Shown one piece after another: positions 1 through 6,277 of a stretch of DNA of 6,892 nucleotides. The first letter of the stretch is position 1, and every line of letters starts with the position of its first letter. Under the pieces are notes generated by a model. The model was not told where the DNA came from, made no database searches, and saw nothing but the letters and a program-made list of their open reading frames with translations. Position numbers and translations under genes: made by a program. Source of the stretch: Deltaproteobacteria bacterium (lineage in GTDB: Bacteria; SAR324; JACQKK01); NCBI GenBank assembly GCA_029879595.1, contig JAOUPZ010000170.1, positions 1 through 6,892 of the forward strand. Direction: 5' to 3'.

Positions 1-726
1 GTGGTCGGTGTAGCGGGTGAAGATTTTGATCCAGAACTGTTTCTGCTCCTCGATCACGGGGGCGGTGGGGAAGGCATCCTTGTCGGATACCGGCGGAAAC
101 AGACCCGGCTTCAGGCCGGCGGCGTCCGCGGCGGCTTCCTCCAGGGCTCCCGATTCGGCCTCCAGGGATTGCTGCAGGGCTGCGGCTTCCGGCGACAGCC
201 CGCTGTCCTCACCATCGGCAGCCGGGGCGGCCTGGCCTGATACCGAAGGGGCTTCCTCCTCGCCTTCCTCCTGAGCGGTCGCTTCCAGGTCGCTGTCTTC
301 CTCCAGGATGTCAATCACGCTCTCCGGCTCTCCCGGTTCAACGGATTCCTGTGGGTCTGTGTCGGCGGCGCTTTCCGGGCACGCCTGGCCGGGGTCCTCC
401 CCGCGGGCTTGTGCTTCCGGCTGGGCTTCCGGCTGGGCTTTAGTCGGTGTTTCCTGCGTAGCTTCCTGTGAAGATTCGCCATCGGCCTGTTCCCCGGCCG
501 GCAAGGCTGCCGGTTCATCCGGGGTGGCGTCCTGCCGGGTCTGGGGGCAGGGCGGCTCAGCCCGGACAGGGGCCTGGGGCGCCAGCAGAGCCAGGGCCAG
601 GGCCGCCAGCAGGGCAATTCTCAGCATCAATCGCGGGGCGGGCTGAAAGGTGCTCCGGCAGGCGGATATGGTTTCAGGTCCGGGCCGCAGGCCCTCGCCG
701 TGGGATTGGTTGGATTGTGGGTTCAA
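1..726 (-). CDS. Probable exported lytic murein transglycosylase, N-terminal part (3' end outside window)
   Basis: This reading frame is open from 726 to the left edge (242 codons) and continues beyond it. Counting from the internal ATG at 627, residues 1-23 form a signal peptide: an Arg near the start, an Ala/Leu-rich core, and a likely cut after VRA. Residues 24 to about 172 are a low-complexity linker rich in Glu, Ala, Pro, Gln and Asp, followed by about 37 more ordered residues ending in QFWIKIFTRYTDH. That ending resembles the entry to the catalytic domain of MltD-like (SLT) transglycosylases, which cleave peptidoglycan in the periplasm. The catalytic Glu lies outside the window, so the family call is an inference. 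Start choice: TTG at 726 has AAGGA nine bases upstream and a promoter about 50 bases further, giving 33 extra residues before the hydrophobic core. ATG at 627 gives a normal signal peptide but lacks a clear ribosome site. I list the longer form with doubt. Confidence 0.6.
   Translation of the reverse strand, partial: MNPQSNQSHGEGLRPGPETISACRSTFQPAPRLMLRIALLAALALALLAPQAPVRAEPPCPQTRQDATPDEPAALPAGEQADGESSQEATQETPTKAQPEAQPEAQARGEDPGQACPESAADTDPQESVEPGEPESVIDILEEDSDLEATAQEEGEEEAPSVSGQAAPAADGEDSGLSPEAAALQQSLEAESGALEEAAADAAGLKPGLFPPVSDKDAFPTAPVIEEQKQFWIKIFTRYTDH
413..440. repeat. 12-base tandem repeat, 2.3 copies, coding
   Basis: GCTTCCGGCTGG occurs perfectly at 413-424 and 425-436 and is followed by a partial copy (GCTT). 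On the minus strand it encodes QPEAQPEAQ in the acidic linker of the exported protein. It keeps the reading frame, so gain or loss of a unit would only change linker length. Confidence 0.85.
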
Positions 727-735
727 CAGCCTGGT

Positions 736-740
736 TCCTT
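736..740 (-). promoter_or_regulatory. Ribosome binding site supporting the TTG start at 726
   Basis: The minus strand reads AAGGA here, nine bases ahead of TTG at 726-724. No comparable site precedes the ATG at 627-625. This is the main reason for preferring the long form of the exported protein. Confidence 0.4.
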
Positions 741-782
741 GTCAAAGCGTTTCCAAAACAGCATGAAGCACGGTTTCCCGAA

Positions 783-811
783 ATGTTACACAATAATTGT
801 CGGTTATACAA
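783..811 (-). promoter_or_regulatory. Candidate sigma70-type promoter for the exported protein gene
   Basis: On the minus strand TTGTAT (-35, 806-811) and TAACAT (-10, 783-788) are separated by 17 bases. The boxes match the consensus at 3/6 and 4/6 positions. The segment is AT-rich compared with its surroundings and lies in the 128-base gap after the DUF4340 gene. The predicted start near 776 gives a leader of about 50 bases to the TTG start. An 11-base palindrome sits inside the spacer. It suggests the gene is transcribed separately from the gld-like operon. Confidence 0.45.
790..800. promoter_or_regulatory. Palindrome ACAAT-A-ATTGT in promoter spacer, possible operator
   Basis: ACAATAATTGT is a perfect inverted repeat with a one-base centre. 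It lies between the proposed -35 and -10 boxes, where a bound dimeric repressor would block RNA polymerase. The regulator is unknown. An AT-rich 5-base half-site can arise by chance, so this is a suggestion. Confidence 0.3.
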
Positions 812-854
812 AGCCTGCGCCAGATGGGTCCATTGCCGGTTGGTGAGAGGCCCC

Positions 855-1841
855 TCAAAGGGAGGCGGATATTTTGCGGGCGGCCTGCAGAAGTTGTTCC
901 ACCTGCCCGGTGTTGAGTTCCACCTGGCTGCTGGAAAACCCGCTTTGCCCGATAGCCTTGTCGGCGGCGGGCTGCCAGATTTTCAGCCATTCCACGGGCT
1001 CCGGCTTTTCCGGCTCGAAGAACCGCACCTCCAGGGCCACCTCACCCGGAACAGCCTGGGGGCCGCTGCCTTCAGCCAGGTATTCCAGCACGTTCAGCCG
1101 GGAGAGCGCCTGGGCGAATCTGGTCCGTTCCTGGTCATCGCCTTCCTGATCCAGTGCGGCGGCCCACTTGCCCGGGGAGTCCGTTTGATACAGGGATGCG
1201 CTGCCGCCGGAGATGGCGATCTCGATCCGCTCCAGCTGGGGCATGGTCACGGCGAGCAGCTTGCGTTCCATCATCTGCGCTCCGGCCCGCCTGGGGCGTT
1301 CCACATCGGTCTTGGGCAGCAGGTACACCTTGTTGTCGCCGAGAAAGCGGGCGAAAACCATGCTGCCTCCGAAGCTGTCATTTCCCAGTTCCAGCGTCAG
1401 GGGATCGGCCGCACCCCGCAGCCGCACCTCAAGCACGCGCTCCGGGTTGGGTAGTCCCAGGGGCTTGCCGTCCAGGTCGTCCAGCCGGCCCAGCCTGCGC
1501 TTGGCCAGGGGGGCGGCCAGGAAATCCAGCATCTTCCGGGCGATGTTGTTCCCCTTGAAGGTCCTGGCAGCTTCCCGGGAATCATCCTTGGTGCCGATTT
1601 CATCCCCCCCGAGGGTCTGCACCCAGATATGGGGCTCCTCCCGGCCCTCCGTCCAGCGGGCGGAAAGGGTTACCCTGTGCTCGCCGGAGCGGTATTCAAT
1701 GGATTCAACATCCCGCACCTGGTGCTCCCACACGGCGCCTTCCCCTTGCGCCGAGCCCGCCCCTGAGCGGTGGGTGAGCCAATAGGCCCAGATAAGGCTG
1801 AAAACCAGCAGCAGGGCCAGCGTTGCGTTTCCTCTGTTCAT
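855..1841 (-). CDS. DUF4340 domain protein, membrane-anchored accessory of gld-like ABC operon
   Basis: The protein has 328 residues. Residues 7-22 form one hydrophobic segment after a short positively charged start, so it is probably a signal anchor or uncleaved signal with the rest in the periplasm. The body has the features of DUF4340 proteins: an early strand-rich section around 45-75 (VESIEYRSGEHRVTL), a FLAAPLAKRRLGRLDDL stretch near 107-123, and a repeated beta-rich layout later (EVRLRGAADPLTLELG near 138-153, then VYLLPK at 172-177). The start ATG overlaps the gldG-like stop by four bases (ATGA), and AGGGAGG lies six bases ahead of it, so translational coupling is likely. It is the last gene of the operon. 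DUF4340 genes commonly follow gldG-like genes, but the biochemical role is unknown. No strong terminator follows it. Confidence 0.85.
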   Translation of the reverse strand: MNRGNATLALLLVFSLIWAYWLTHRSGAGSAQGEGAVWEHQVRDVESIEYRSGEHRVTLSARWTEGREEPHIWVQTLGGDEIGTKDDSREAARTFKGNNIARKMLDFLAAPLAKRRLGRLDDLDGKPLGLPNPERVLEVRLRGAADPLTLELGNDSFGGSMVFARFLGDNKVYLLPKTDVERPRRAGAQMMERKLLAVTMPQLERIEIAISGGSASLYQTDSPGKWAAALDQEGDDQERTRFAQALSRLNVLEYLAEGSGPQAVPGEVALEVRFFEPEKPEPVEWLKIWQPAADKAIGQSGFSSSQVELNTGQVEQLLQAARKISASL

Positions 1842-3730
1842 TTCGATCCTCCCTGGCGCCGGCGGCGTCCTCCCAGGATGAATCCAACCAGCAGGGTCAG
1901 GGTGGGAACACCCGCCACCGGCAGGTAGAACCAGAGCCAGTCGTCATCCTTGGCATGCTGGATGCGGATATCCTCCTCGCTGGCGGGCAGGCTCACGGGG
2001 GCCTGCTTGTCGGTGACCCAGCCCACACTCAGCTCCAGGGTCTGCTGGTTGGCCGGGTTGCGCAGCAAAAGGTCCGAGGCCATGTCGGCGTCGGCGAATA
2101 CCAGAATGGAGGGCCGGGGCTCCTTGTCTTCGGGCTTGGTTTTAATATCGGGTATCATGCTCCGGCCGTGCTTCTTGGCGTGTTCCTGGCGTCCCACGCC
2201 CACGGCCAGCAGGGGCACCTCCTGTTTTTCCAGCGCCGAATCAAAGATCAGGTTGCCGTTCACGTCCCCCCAGGTTCCCGGCATGCCCTCCAGGACGGGC
2301 TTGACTTCCAGCCCCTTGGGGGGTGTGCCCAGCTTGAGTGCTCCGCTGCCCATGACAATCAGGGGCGACTGCCGGGAGTTGCCGCGCATGGACGCCACGG
2401 CGGGATGGTTGGCATAGCCCACGGTCACCAGCAGGGCGTGATCGGCCCGGGAATAGGTGCGCCGGGCGAAAACGCGGTCGTTGGCCTGCACCAGGGGCAC
2501 GAAGCGCACCCCGAAACCGGCCAGGAAGCTCTCCAGGCTTTCGCCGGCCAGCGTGGTTTCCGGTGGCGGACCCTGGCGGGGCTCCAGAAAGGCCAGCAGG
2601 TTGCCGCCTCCGTCCAGGTATTTCCTCAGGGCGTTTATCTCCGAGACCAGGAAGGGCCTCCGGGGTGCGGTAATGATCACCAGGGCCGCGTCCGGGGGGA
2701 TGGCCTCCCCCAGCCCTTCCTTCAGGCCCAGGGGCTTGGGATTCAGGTTCAGGTTTCTCAGCAGGGTTTTGAACTGGTGGAACTCCTCGCCCTTGGAGCG
2801 GGAGCCATCGGAGATTTCAAGGCGTTCCCCGTGGCCCACCGTGTAGTAGACCACCTGTTTTTCGCGGGTCAGCTCCCGGAGCCGGGCCAGGAAATTGCGG
2901 TCGAATTTTGCCAGGTTGCTGCGGGCTTCATCCAGATCCTCCCCCACCGTGATGAGCTTGGTGGCCTCGCCCCGCTTGAGTACCACGATTCCATTGGTGC
3001 GGGCCTTGTAGTATTGGGCCTCGTCGGGACGGATGTCCTTGTCCACCCGGATGAACTTCAGGTTGGCGGCGCCCTGCCGCTCCAGGCTTTTGAAGTAATC
3101 CTCCACCAGTTCCCCGGGTATGTTCCCCTGGGGAAAGAACAGCCCCGCCTCCACCTGCTCCTTGAGGTCGCGGGCCATCTCCAGGCTGGCCGGGGAGGGC
3201 TCGGAGGTCTTGAAGTAGGCCAGGTCCCACTGCCAGTCGCCCCGCTCGAACACGAAGTTCAGGGTGACCGCCAGGGCCAGGGCCAGCCCCATCCTGAGGC
3301 CCACGCTGCCCGCTGCTCTCAGGCGGCGGTGTTCCGGATGCACCGGCTGGGCGGCCAGGGCCATTTCCAGGGGCAGGTGCAGGGCCAGGCCGAACAGCGC
3401 CAGCAGCACCCAGCCCCAGTAGGCCAGGGAAGGCCAGTCCAGCGCGCCGGAGGAGGAATCGCCCAGCAACAGGCTCAGGCCATAGAATCCGGCCGAGCAC
3501 AGGAAAATCAGCGGGGGCAGCAGCATCCAGTTCCAGATGCGGACCCCCGGCGGCTCGGTCCTGCGGCGTTCCAGCAGCACCAGGGCCACCTGGGCGGCCA
3601 GCGCCAGCACGCCCAGCAAGGACAGATAGGGCCGGGCCGCCGAACCGGCCAGCACCCGTTCCCCCAGAAACAGCAGCAGTCCCGCCGCCAGTGGCAGCAG
3701 GCCGCGAATCATGTGGTTAAACCCGGTCAT
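1838..3730 (-). CDS. GldG-family ABC transporter auxiliary protein with extra N-terminal membrane domain
   Basis: The protein has 630 residues. Five hydrophobic segments lie in the first 165 residues (about 9-28, 35-53, 68-90, 103-125, 144-161). A large soluble domain follows (about 165-595), then one C-terminal membrane helix (about 601-620) ending in RRRR and a short tail. The soluble part shows features usual for GldG/ABC_transp_aux proteins: FFPQGN near 198-203, YYTVGHGE at 295-302, YLDGGGNLLAFLEP at 371-384 and FADADMASD at 545-553. It probably works with the ABC permease on the periplasmic side. I chose ATG at 3730 rather than the upstream ATG at 3985 because it forms an ATGA overlap with the permease stop and has GGAGGT seven bases ahead. 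The longer form would read out of frame through the permease gene. The five-helix front part resembles a membrane domain added to the classical single-helix GldG. The substrate is unknown. Confidence 0.88.
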   Translation of the reverse strand: MTGFNHMIRGLLPLAAGLLLFLGERVLAGSAARPYLSLLGVLALAAQVALVLLERRRTEPPGVRIWNWMLLPPLIFLCSAGFYGLSLLLGDSSSGALDWPSLAYWGWVLLALFGLALHLPLEMALAAQPVHPEHRRLRAAGSVGLRMGLALALAVTLNFVFERGDWQWDLAYFKTSEPSPASLEMARDLKEQVEAGLFFPQGNIPGELVEDYFKSLERQGAANLKFIRVDKDIRPDEAQYYKARTNGIVVLKRGEATKLITVGEDLDEARSNLAKFDRNFLARLRELTREKQVVYYTVGHGERLEISDGSRSKGEEFHQFKTLLRNLNLNPKPLGLKEGLGEAIPPDAALVIITAPRRPFLVSEINALRKYLDGGGNLLAFLEPRQGPPPETTLAGESLESFLAGFGVRFVPLVQANDRVFARRTYSRADHALLVTVGYANHPAVASMRGNSRQSPLIVMGSGALKLGTPPKGLEVKPVLEGMPGTWGDVNGNLIFDSALEKQEVPLLAVGVGRQEHAKKHGRSMIPDIKTKPEDKEPRPSILVFADADMASDLLLRNPANQQTLELSVGWVTDKQAPVSLPASEEDIRIQHAKDDDWLWFYLPVAGVPTLTLLVGFILGGRRRRQGGSK

Positions 3731-4512
3731 CCCCGCCACCTCCAGGCTCCCAGCGAGCTGATGGAAATTTCGAGAAACAGCAGGATCAGCGAAAGGTAAT
3801 ACACCACATCGCGCAGGTTCAGTATCCCCCGGGCGAAGGTGCGGAAATGCATGTTGTGCAGGGCCGTGTAGTAGAACAGTGTCTTCAGGGGCTCCTCGGT
3901 CACCTTGGCCAGCATCCAGGATACCAGCAGCAGGGTTACCAGCAGTCCGGCCACCACCCCGGCGATGAGCTGGGTGTTGCTCCACACAGAGGCCGTCAGG
4001 CTGATGGAGATGCAGGCCCCGCCCAAAAGCAGCAGCCCCAGGTATCCGGCCATGATCTGGCTGAACGAGACCTTGCCGTTCAGGGAGATCAGCGCCGGCA
4101 TATAGATGGAAAGCAGCAGGGTCAGCGCGAAGAAGGCGAAGGCCGACAAAAACTTGCCCCAGATCAGCTGGCGCTCGGTGATGGGCGAGGTGCGCAGCAG
4201 CACCAGGGTCTTGAGCTGTTTTTCCTCTGCTATCAGCCGCACCGAAAGGACAATGGCGGTGATCATGGTCACCCCGGAGGAGAAGAAGAAGAACGCCTCC
4301 AGCACCTCCTGGGAATAGCGGGGGTTGTTGCCCACGGCGTATACATTGAAAAGCAGCCCCGTCACCAGCAGATGCGCCGCCAGGATGATGTATCCGGAAA
4401 TGCTCGAAAAATATCCGGCCAGTTCCCGGCGGGCGATGAGCAGCACAATGGCTGCTCCTCCCGAGCCTACTGCCGGAACACGGCCGGCCTTCTGTGCGAT
4501 ATCATTGCTCAT
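3727..4512 (-). CDS. gldF: ABC-2 type permease, GldF-like
   Basis: The protein has 261 residues with six predicted membrane segments at about 40-60, 76-94, 118-141, 153-176, 180-202 and 236-254. Between segments two and three it carries the signature region RLIAEEKQLKTLVLLRTSPI (92-111), where ABC-2 permeases usually read AEE...GT.E.L...PI. This is the likely contact with the ATPase. Near the C-terminus, RGILNLRDVVYYLSLIL (228-244) matches the pattern usual in GldF-like permeases. Three glycines and charged residues in the first 18 residues look cytoplasmic. The gene starts nine bases after the ATPase stop with only a weak AGGG site, and its stop overlaps the next start by four bases. It should form the membrane part of the transporter with the ATPase. 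The gene name is by family resemblance and does not imply gliding. Confidence 0.88.
   Translation of the reverse strand: MSNDIAQKAGRVPAVGSGGAAIVLLIARRELAGYFSSISGYIILAAHLLVTGLLFNVYAVGNNPRYSQEVLEAFFFFSSGVTMITAIVLSVRLIAEEKQLKTLVLLRTSPITERQLIWGKFLSAFAFFALTLLLSIYMPALISLNGKVSFSQIMAGYLGLLLLGGACISISLTASVWSNTQLIAGVVAGLLVTLLLVSWMLAKVTEEPLKTLFYYTALHNMHFRTFARGILNLRDVVYYLSLILLFLEISISSLGAWRWRG
3738..3743 (-). promoter_or_regulatory. Strong ribosome binding site deciding the gldG-like start
   Basis: The minus strand reads GGAGGT here, seven bases ahead of ATG at 3730-3728. It lies inside the end of the permease gene and fixes the start of the GldG-family protein at the ATGA overlap. Confidence 0.8.
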
Positions 4513-4521
4513 GGTGTTGCC

Positions 4522-5457
4522 CTATGCCACCTCCGCCTTGCCCAGCAGTTCCATGAACAGGTCCTCCAGGCCGTGTTTTTCCGTGCGCAGTTCCATCACG
4601 CCCAGGCCGGCCTCATGGCAGGCCCGGCTGAGAATTTCCCTGACATCGCCCCGGGCCGTGATATGGACCTGCACCACCTCTCCGTTCCGGGATTCCAGGT
4701 CGGAAAACCTCGTTTCCGGCAGCTTGTCCAGCACCGCTTTCAACTTGTTCTCGCCTCCGCGCACCTGGAGAAACAGGCGTTGCTGTCCGGCGAGGGTTTC
4801 ATGGAGGTCGCCCTCGGTGCCCTGGGCCTTCAGCGCCCCTCTGTCTATCAGCACCACCCGGTCGCAAACATTGGTAATCTCCGCCAGGATGTGGCTGGAA
4901 AACAGGACGGTGTGACGGTTGCGCAGGGAGCGGATGAGCTCCCTGATCTGCACTATCTGAAAGGGGTCCAGCCCGGCCATGGGCTCGTCCAGCAGCACCA
5001 CGCGGGGCTGGTGAATGATGGCCTGGGCGATTCCCACCCGCTGCTGGTATCCCCGGGACAGGTTGCCCAGCCGCTCATCACAGACGTCACTGAGCCCCGT
5101 TTCGCCCATTACGATCTCCCGGCGGTTCTGGGCCTGGCTGGCCGTGAGCCCCCGCAGCCGGGCGGTGAAATCAAGATAGGCGGTTACAGTCATTTCGGGA
5201 TAGAGCGGGGGCTGCTCGGGCAGGTAGCCGATGAGGTGGCGGACCTCCAGGGGGGATTCCACCACCGACAGGCCGTCCACCCGCACGTCACCCTCCGAGG
5301 GCAGCAGCTGGCAACTGATGATCTTGAGGGCTGTGGATTTGCCGGCTCCGTTTTTTCCCACCAGCCCCACTATTTCTCCGGGGGCCACGCTGAATGACAA
5401 ATCCTGGAGGGCTTTGCCCGTGCCGTAATATTTTGTCAGGTTTAAAAGCTGGATCAT
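4522..5457 (-). CDS. gldA: ABC transporter ATPase, GldA-like
   Basis: The protein has 311 residues and all nucleotide-binding motifs: Walker A GKNGAGKST (34-42), Q-loop Gln82 in PEQPPLYPE, signature LSRGYQQR (133-140), Walker B VVLLDEP (153-159), D-loop AGLDP (161-165) and switch His189 in FSSH. The LSRGY form of the signature and the following VGIAQAI are usual for ATPases paired with ABC-2 permeases. Residues from about 225 form the extra C-terminal domain of this subfamily, ending in a GLEDLFMELL stretch. It hydrolyses ATP in the cytoplasm to drive the GldF-like permease. It is the first gene of the operon, so the promoter should lie in the gap 5458-5614. The ribosome site GGAG is only four bases from the ATG, closer than normal, and a hairpin lies 33 bases upstream. 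No key residue is missing. Confidence 0.93.
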   Translation of the reverse strand: MIQLLNLTKYYGTGKALQDLSFSVAPGEIVGLVGKNGAGKSTALKIISCQLLPSEGDVRVDGLSVVESPLEVRHLIGYLPEQPPLYPEMTVTAYLDFTARLRGLTASQAQNRREIVMGETGLSDVCDERLGNLSRGYQQRVGIAQAIIHQPRVVLLDEPMAGLDPFQIVQIRELIRSLRNRHTVLFSSHILAEITNVCDRVVLIDRGALKAQGTEGDLHETLAGQQRLFLQVRGGENKLKAVLDKLPETRFSDLESRNGEVVQVHITARGDVREILSRACHEAGLGVMELRTEKHGLEDLFMELLGKAEVA

Positions 5458-5489
5458 GAAGCTCCATTTTTCCCCGCCCGGCCGCCGTT

Positions 5490-5514
5490 ATGATCCCGCC
5501 GGCGGGCGGGTCAT
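5490..5514 (-). promoter_or_regulatory. Strong hairpin in the gldA leader
   Basis: ATGA (5490-5493) and CCCGCC (5495-5500) pair with GGCGGG (5505-5510) and TCAT (5511-5514). There is one bulged T at 5494 and a GGCG loop. The centre also contains the perfect 12-base palindrome CCCGCCGGCGGG (5495-5506). It ends 32 bases before the gldA ATG. There is no T-run after it, so it is not a usual terminator. It could be an operator or an RNA element that affects translation of gldA. Confidence 0.5.
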
Positions 5515-5614
5515 GCCCCAAGGGCGGGCAACAGGCTGTACATCAAGCTGAGATACCATGAACACTATTTCGGTTTAATTCCCCGCATGGGGTTCCACCG
5601 GATGGTGCCGTGCT

Positions 5615-5638
5615 AAAAAACAGGGCCATAAATCCCTG
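5615..5638 (-). terminator. Intrinsic terminator downstream of ihfA
   Basis: On the minus strand CAGGG and CCCTG form a 5-base-pair stem with an 8-base loop, directly followed by TTTTTT (5620-5615). This is the classical layout. It ends the ihfA transcript about 175 bases after its stop codon and separates ihfA from the gldA operon, which therefore needs its own promoter. Confidence 0.7.
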
Positions 5639-5811
5639 GCAGTCCCAGTATTGGTTTTCCGGTGTGACGGTATTGAAGGACAGGCACCCCCTGACGTCCC
5701 CTCTGCTCGGGCTGGTTGCCCCGCCTATCCCGGATCCCCCGGTGGGTTCTGGACGGGCCGGGCATATCCCCGCAGCATTCGCCTGCGCAAAGGCGAAGGG
5801 TTGCCGGTGCT

Positions 5812-6102
5812 TCAGCCCTTGTTGGCCTGTTTCTGCAACTCGTTCCGCCAGACATTCGAAGGATAGAATGTCACCACCTTGCGGGGGGATATTTCGTACT
5901 CGTCCTTGGTCTTGGGATTTCTGCCTACCCTGGCTTTTTTCGAGCGGACCTTCCACTGTCCGAAACCGCTGATCAGAACGGAGTCTCCGTTTTCAAGCGA
6001 GTTTTTAATGATCTCTAGAATCTGTTCCACCTGCTGGCTGGCTTCTTCATGGGATAATCCCATCTGAAGTTCTATGGAACGAACTATATCGGCTTTGACC
6101 AT
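5812..6102 (-). CDS. ihfA: Integration host factor subunit alpha (HU/IHF family DNA-bending protein)
   Basis: The protein has 96 residues, close to the usual 95-100 of the family. Residues 3-40 are the helical dimerisation part (KADIVRSI...). ISGFG at 44-48 is the conserved turn. GRNPKT at 60-65 sits at the tip of the DNA-binding arm, with Pro63 as the intercalating residue that kinks DNA. RKVVTF at 74-79 closes the arm. IHF binds specific sites as an alpha/beta dimer and bends DNA sharply in replication, recombination and sigma54 transcription. The alpha assignment rests on GRNPKT...RKVVTF; a beta subunit or a homodimeric HU-like protein cannot be fully excluded. The gene stands alone rather than beside pheT as in enterobacteria. 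AAGGAG lies 12 bases before the ATG, a rather long distance. The C-terminal PSNVWRNELQ is a slightly unusual version. Confidence 0.88.
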   Translation of the reverse strand: MVKADIVRSIELQMGLSHEEASQQVEQILEIIKNSLENGDSVLISGFGQWKVRSKKARVGRNPKTKDEYEISPRKVVTFYPSNVWRNELQKQANKG

Positions 6103-6114
6103 GGTTTTTGTGGG

Positions 6115-6120
6115 CTCCTT
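6115..6120 (-). promoter_or_regulatory. Ribosome binding site of ihfA, unusually far from the ATG
   Basis: The minus strand reads AAGGAG, with 12 bases (cccacaaaaacc) before the ATG at 6102. The site is strong but the spacing is longer than the usual 5-9. No alternative in-frame start lies nearby, and the encoded residues match the family from the first codon. Confidence 0.6.
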
Positions 6121-6133
6121 TTCCTGCTAAATT

Positions 6134-6151
6134 CCTGTCTTGCCTGTCTTG
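6134..6151. repeat. Perfect 9-base tandem repeat in the ihfA leader
   Basis: CCTGTCTTG occurs twice without a gap (6134-6142 and 6143-6151), 14 bases upstream of the ihfA ribosome site on the transcript side. It may be slippage or a binding site. Confidence 0.8.
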
Positions 6152-6185
6152 CGGCTGTTCGGCCCGACCGGCGCTTACAGATAGT

Positions 6186-6215
6186 ACAGCTATATTTGAA
6201 TCACAGTTATATTTG
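6186..6215. repeat. AT-rich direct repeat ACAG(C/T)TATATTTG, period 17
   Basis: ACAGCTATATTTG (6186-6198) and ACAGTTATATTTG (6203-6215) match at 12 of 13 positions. They start 17 bases apart in the ihfA upstream region. CAGCTATAT appears a third time at 6522-6530, at the distal promoter. The layout looks like repeated protein-binding sites, but the regulator is unknown. Confidence 0.6.
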
Positions 6216-6277
6216 CCAGATAGACGCTACCTGTTTCAAAGCATGCAAAAATAAATGTCTCAATCTCCCTTTCTGCC

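Larger units (their letters stand above)
5458..5811 (-). other. Intergenic gap between ihfA and gldA
   Basis: I see no convincing gene in these 354 bases. A minus-strand frame that runs through them from inside ihfA crosses the terminator and has no recognisable domain. From the ihfA side it holds about 170 bases of 3' untranslated sequence with a 6-base-pair hairpin (TTCGCC 5778-5783 with GGCGAA 5792-5797, no T-run), then the intrinsic terminator at 5615-5638. About 155 bases of gldA leader follow, with a strong hairpin at 5490-5514. I find only weak matches for the gldA operon promoter (for example TTAAAC and TATCTC 17 bases apart at about 5550-5578). Confidence 0.6.

Noticed and set aside
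468..1454. Plus-strand open frame of 328 codons
   Set aside because: It overlaps the DUF4340 gene and the exported protein in antisense, spans their intergenic promoter, and resembles no family.
1823..3799. Long plus-strand open frame of 658 codons opposite the gldG-like gene
   Set aside because: It is antisense to a well-supported gene, is rich in Gln, Gly, His and Pro as expected of GC-rich shadow frames, and has no recognisable domain.
3731..3985. Upstream extension of the GldG-like protein to an ATG at 3985
   Set aside because: The extra residues are the permease gene read in another frame; the ATGA overlap with GGAGGT at 3738-3743 fixes the start at 3730.
3847..5397. Plus-strand open frame of 516 codons opposite gldF and gldA
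   Set aside because: It lies antisense to two genes with complete motifs, crosses their boundary, and has shadow-like composition.
5727..5760. tRNA-like GGTGGGTTC stretch
   Set aside because: No cloverleaf, anticodon arm or matching acceptor stem can be formed around it.
5543..5956. Minus-strand open frame of 137 codons
   Set aside because: It overlaps the second half of ihfA in another frame and runs through the ihfA terminator; no domain is visible.
6211..6240. AGGTAGCG segment reminiscent of a cyclic di-GMP riboswitch
   Set aside because: The other conserved parts of that riboswitch are absent and the pairing does not fit.
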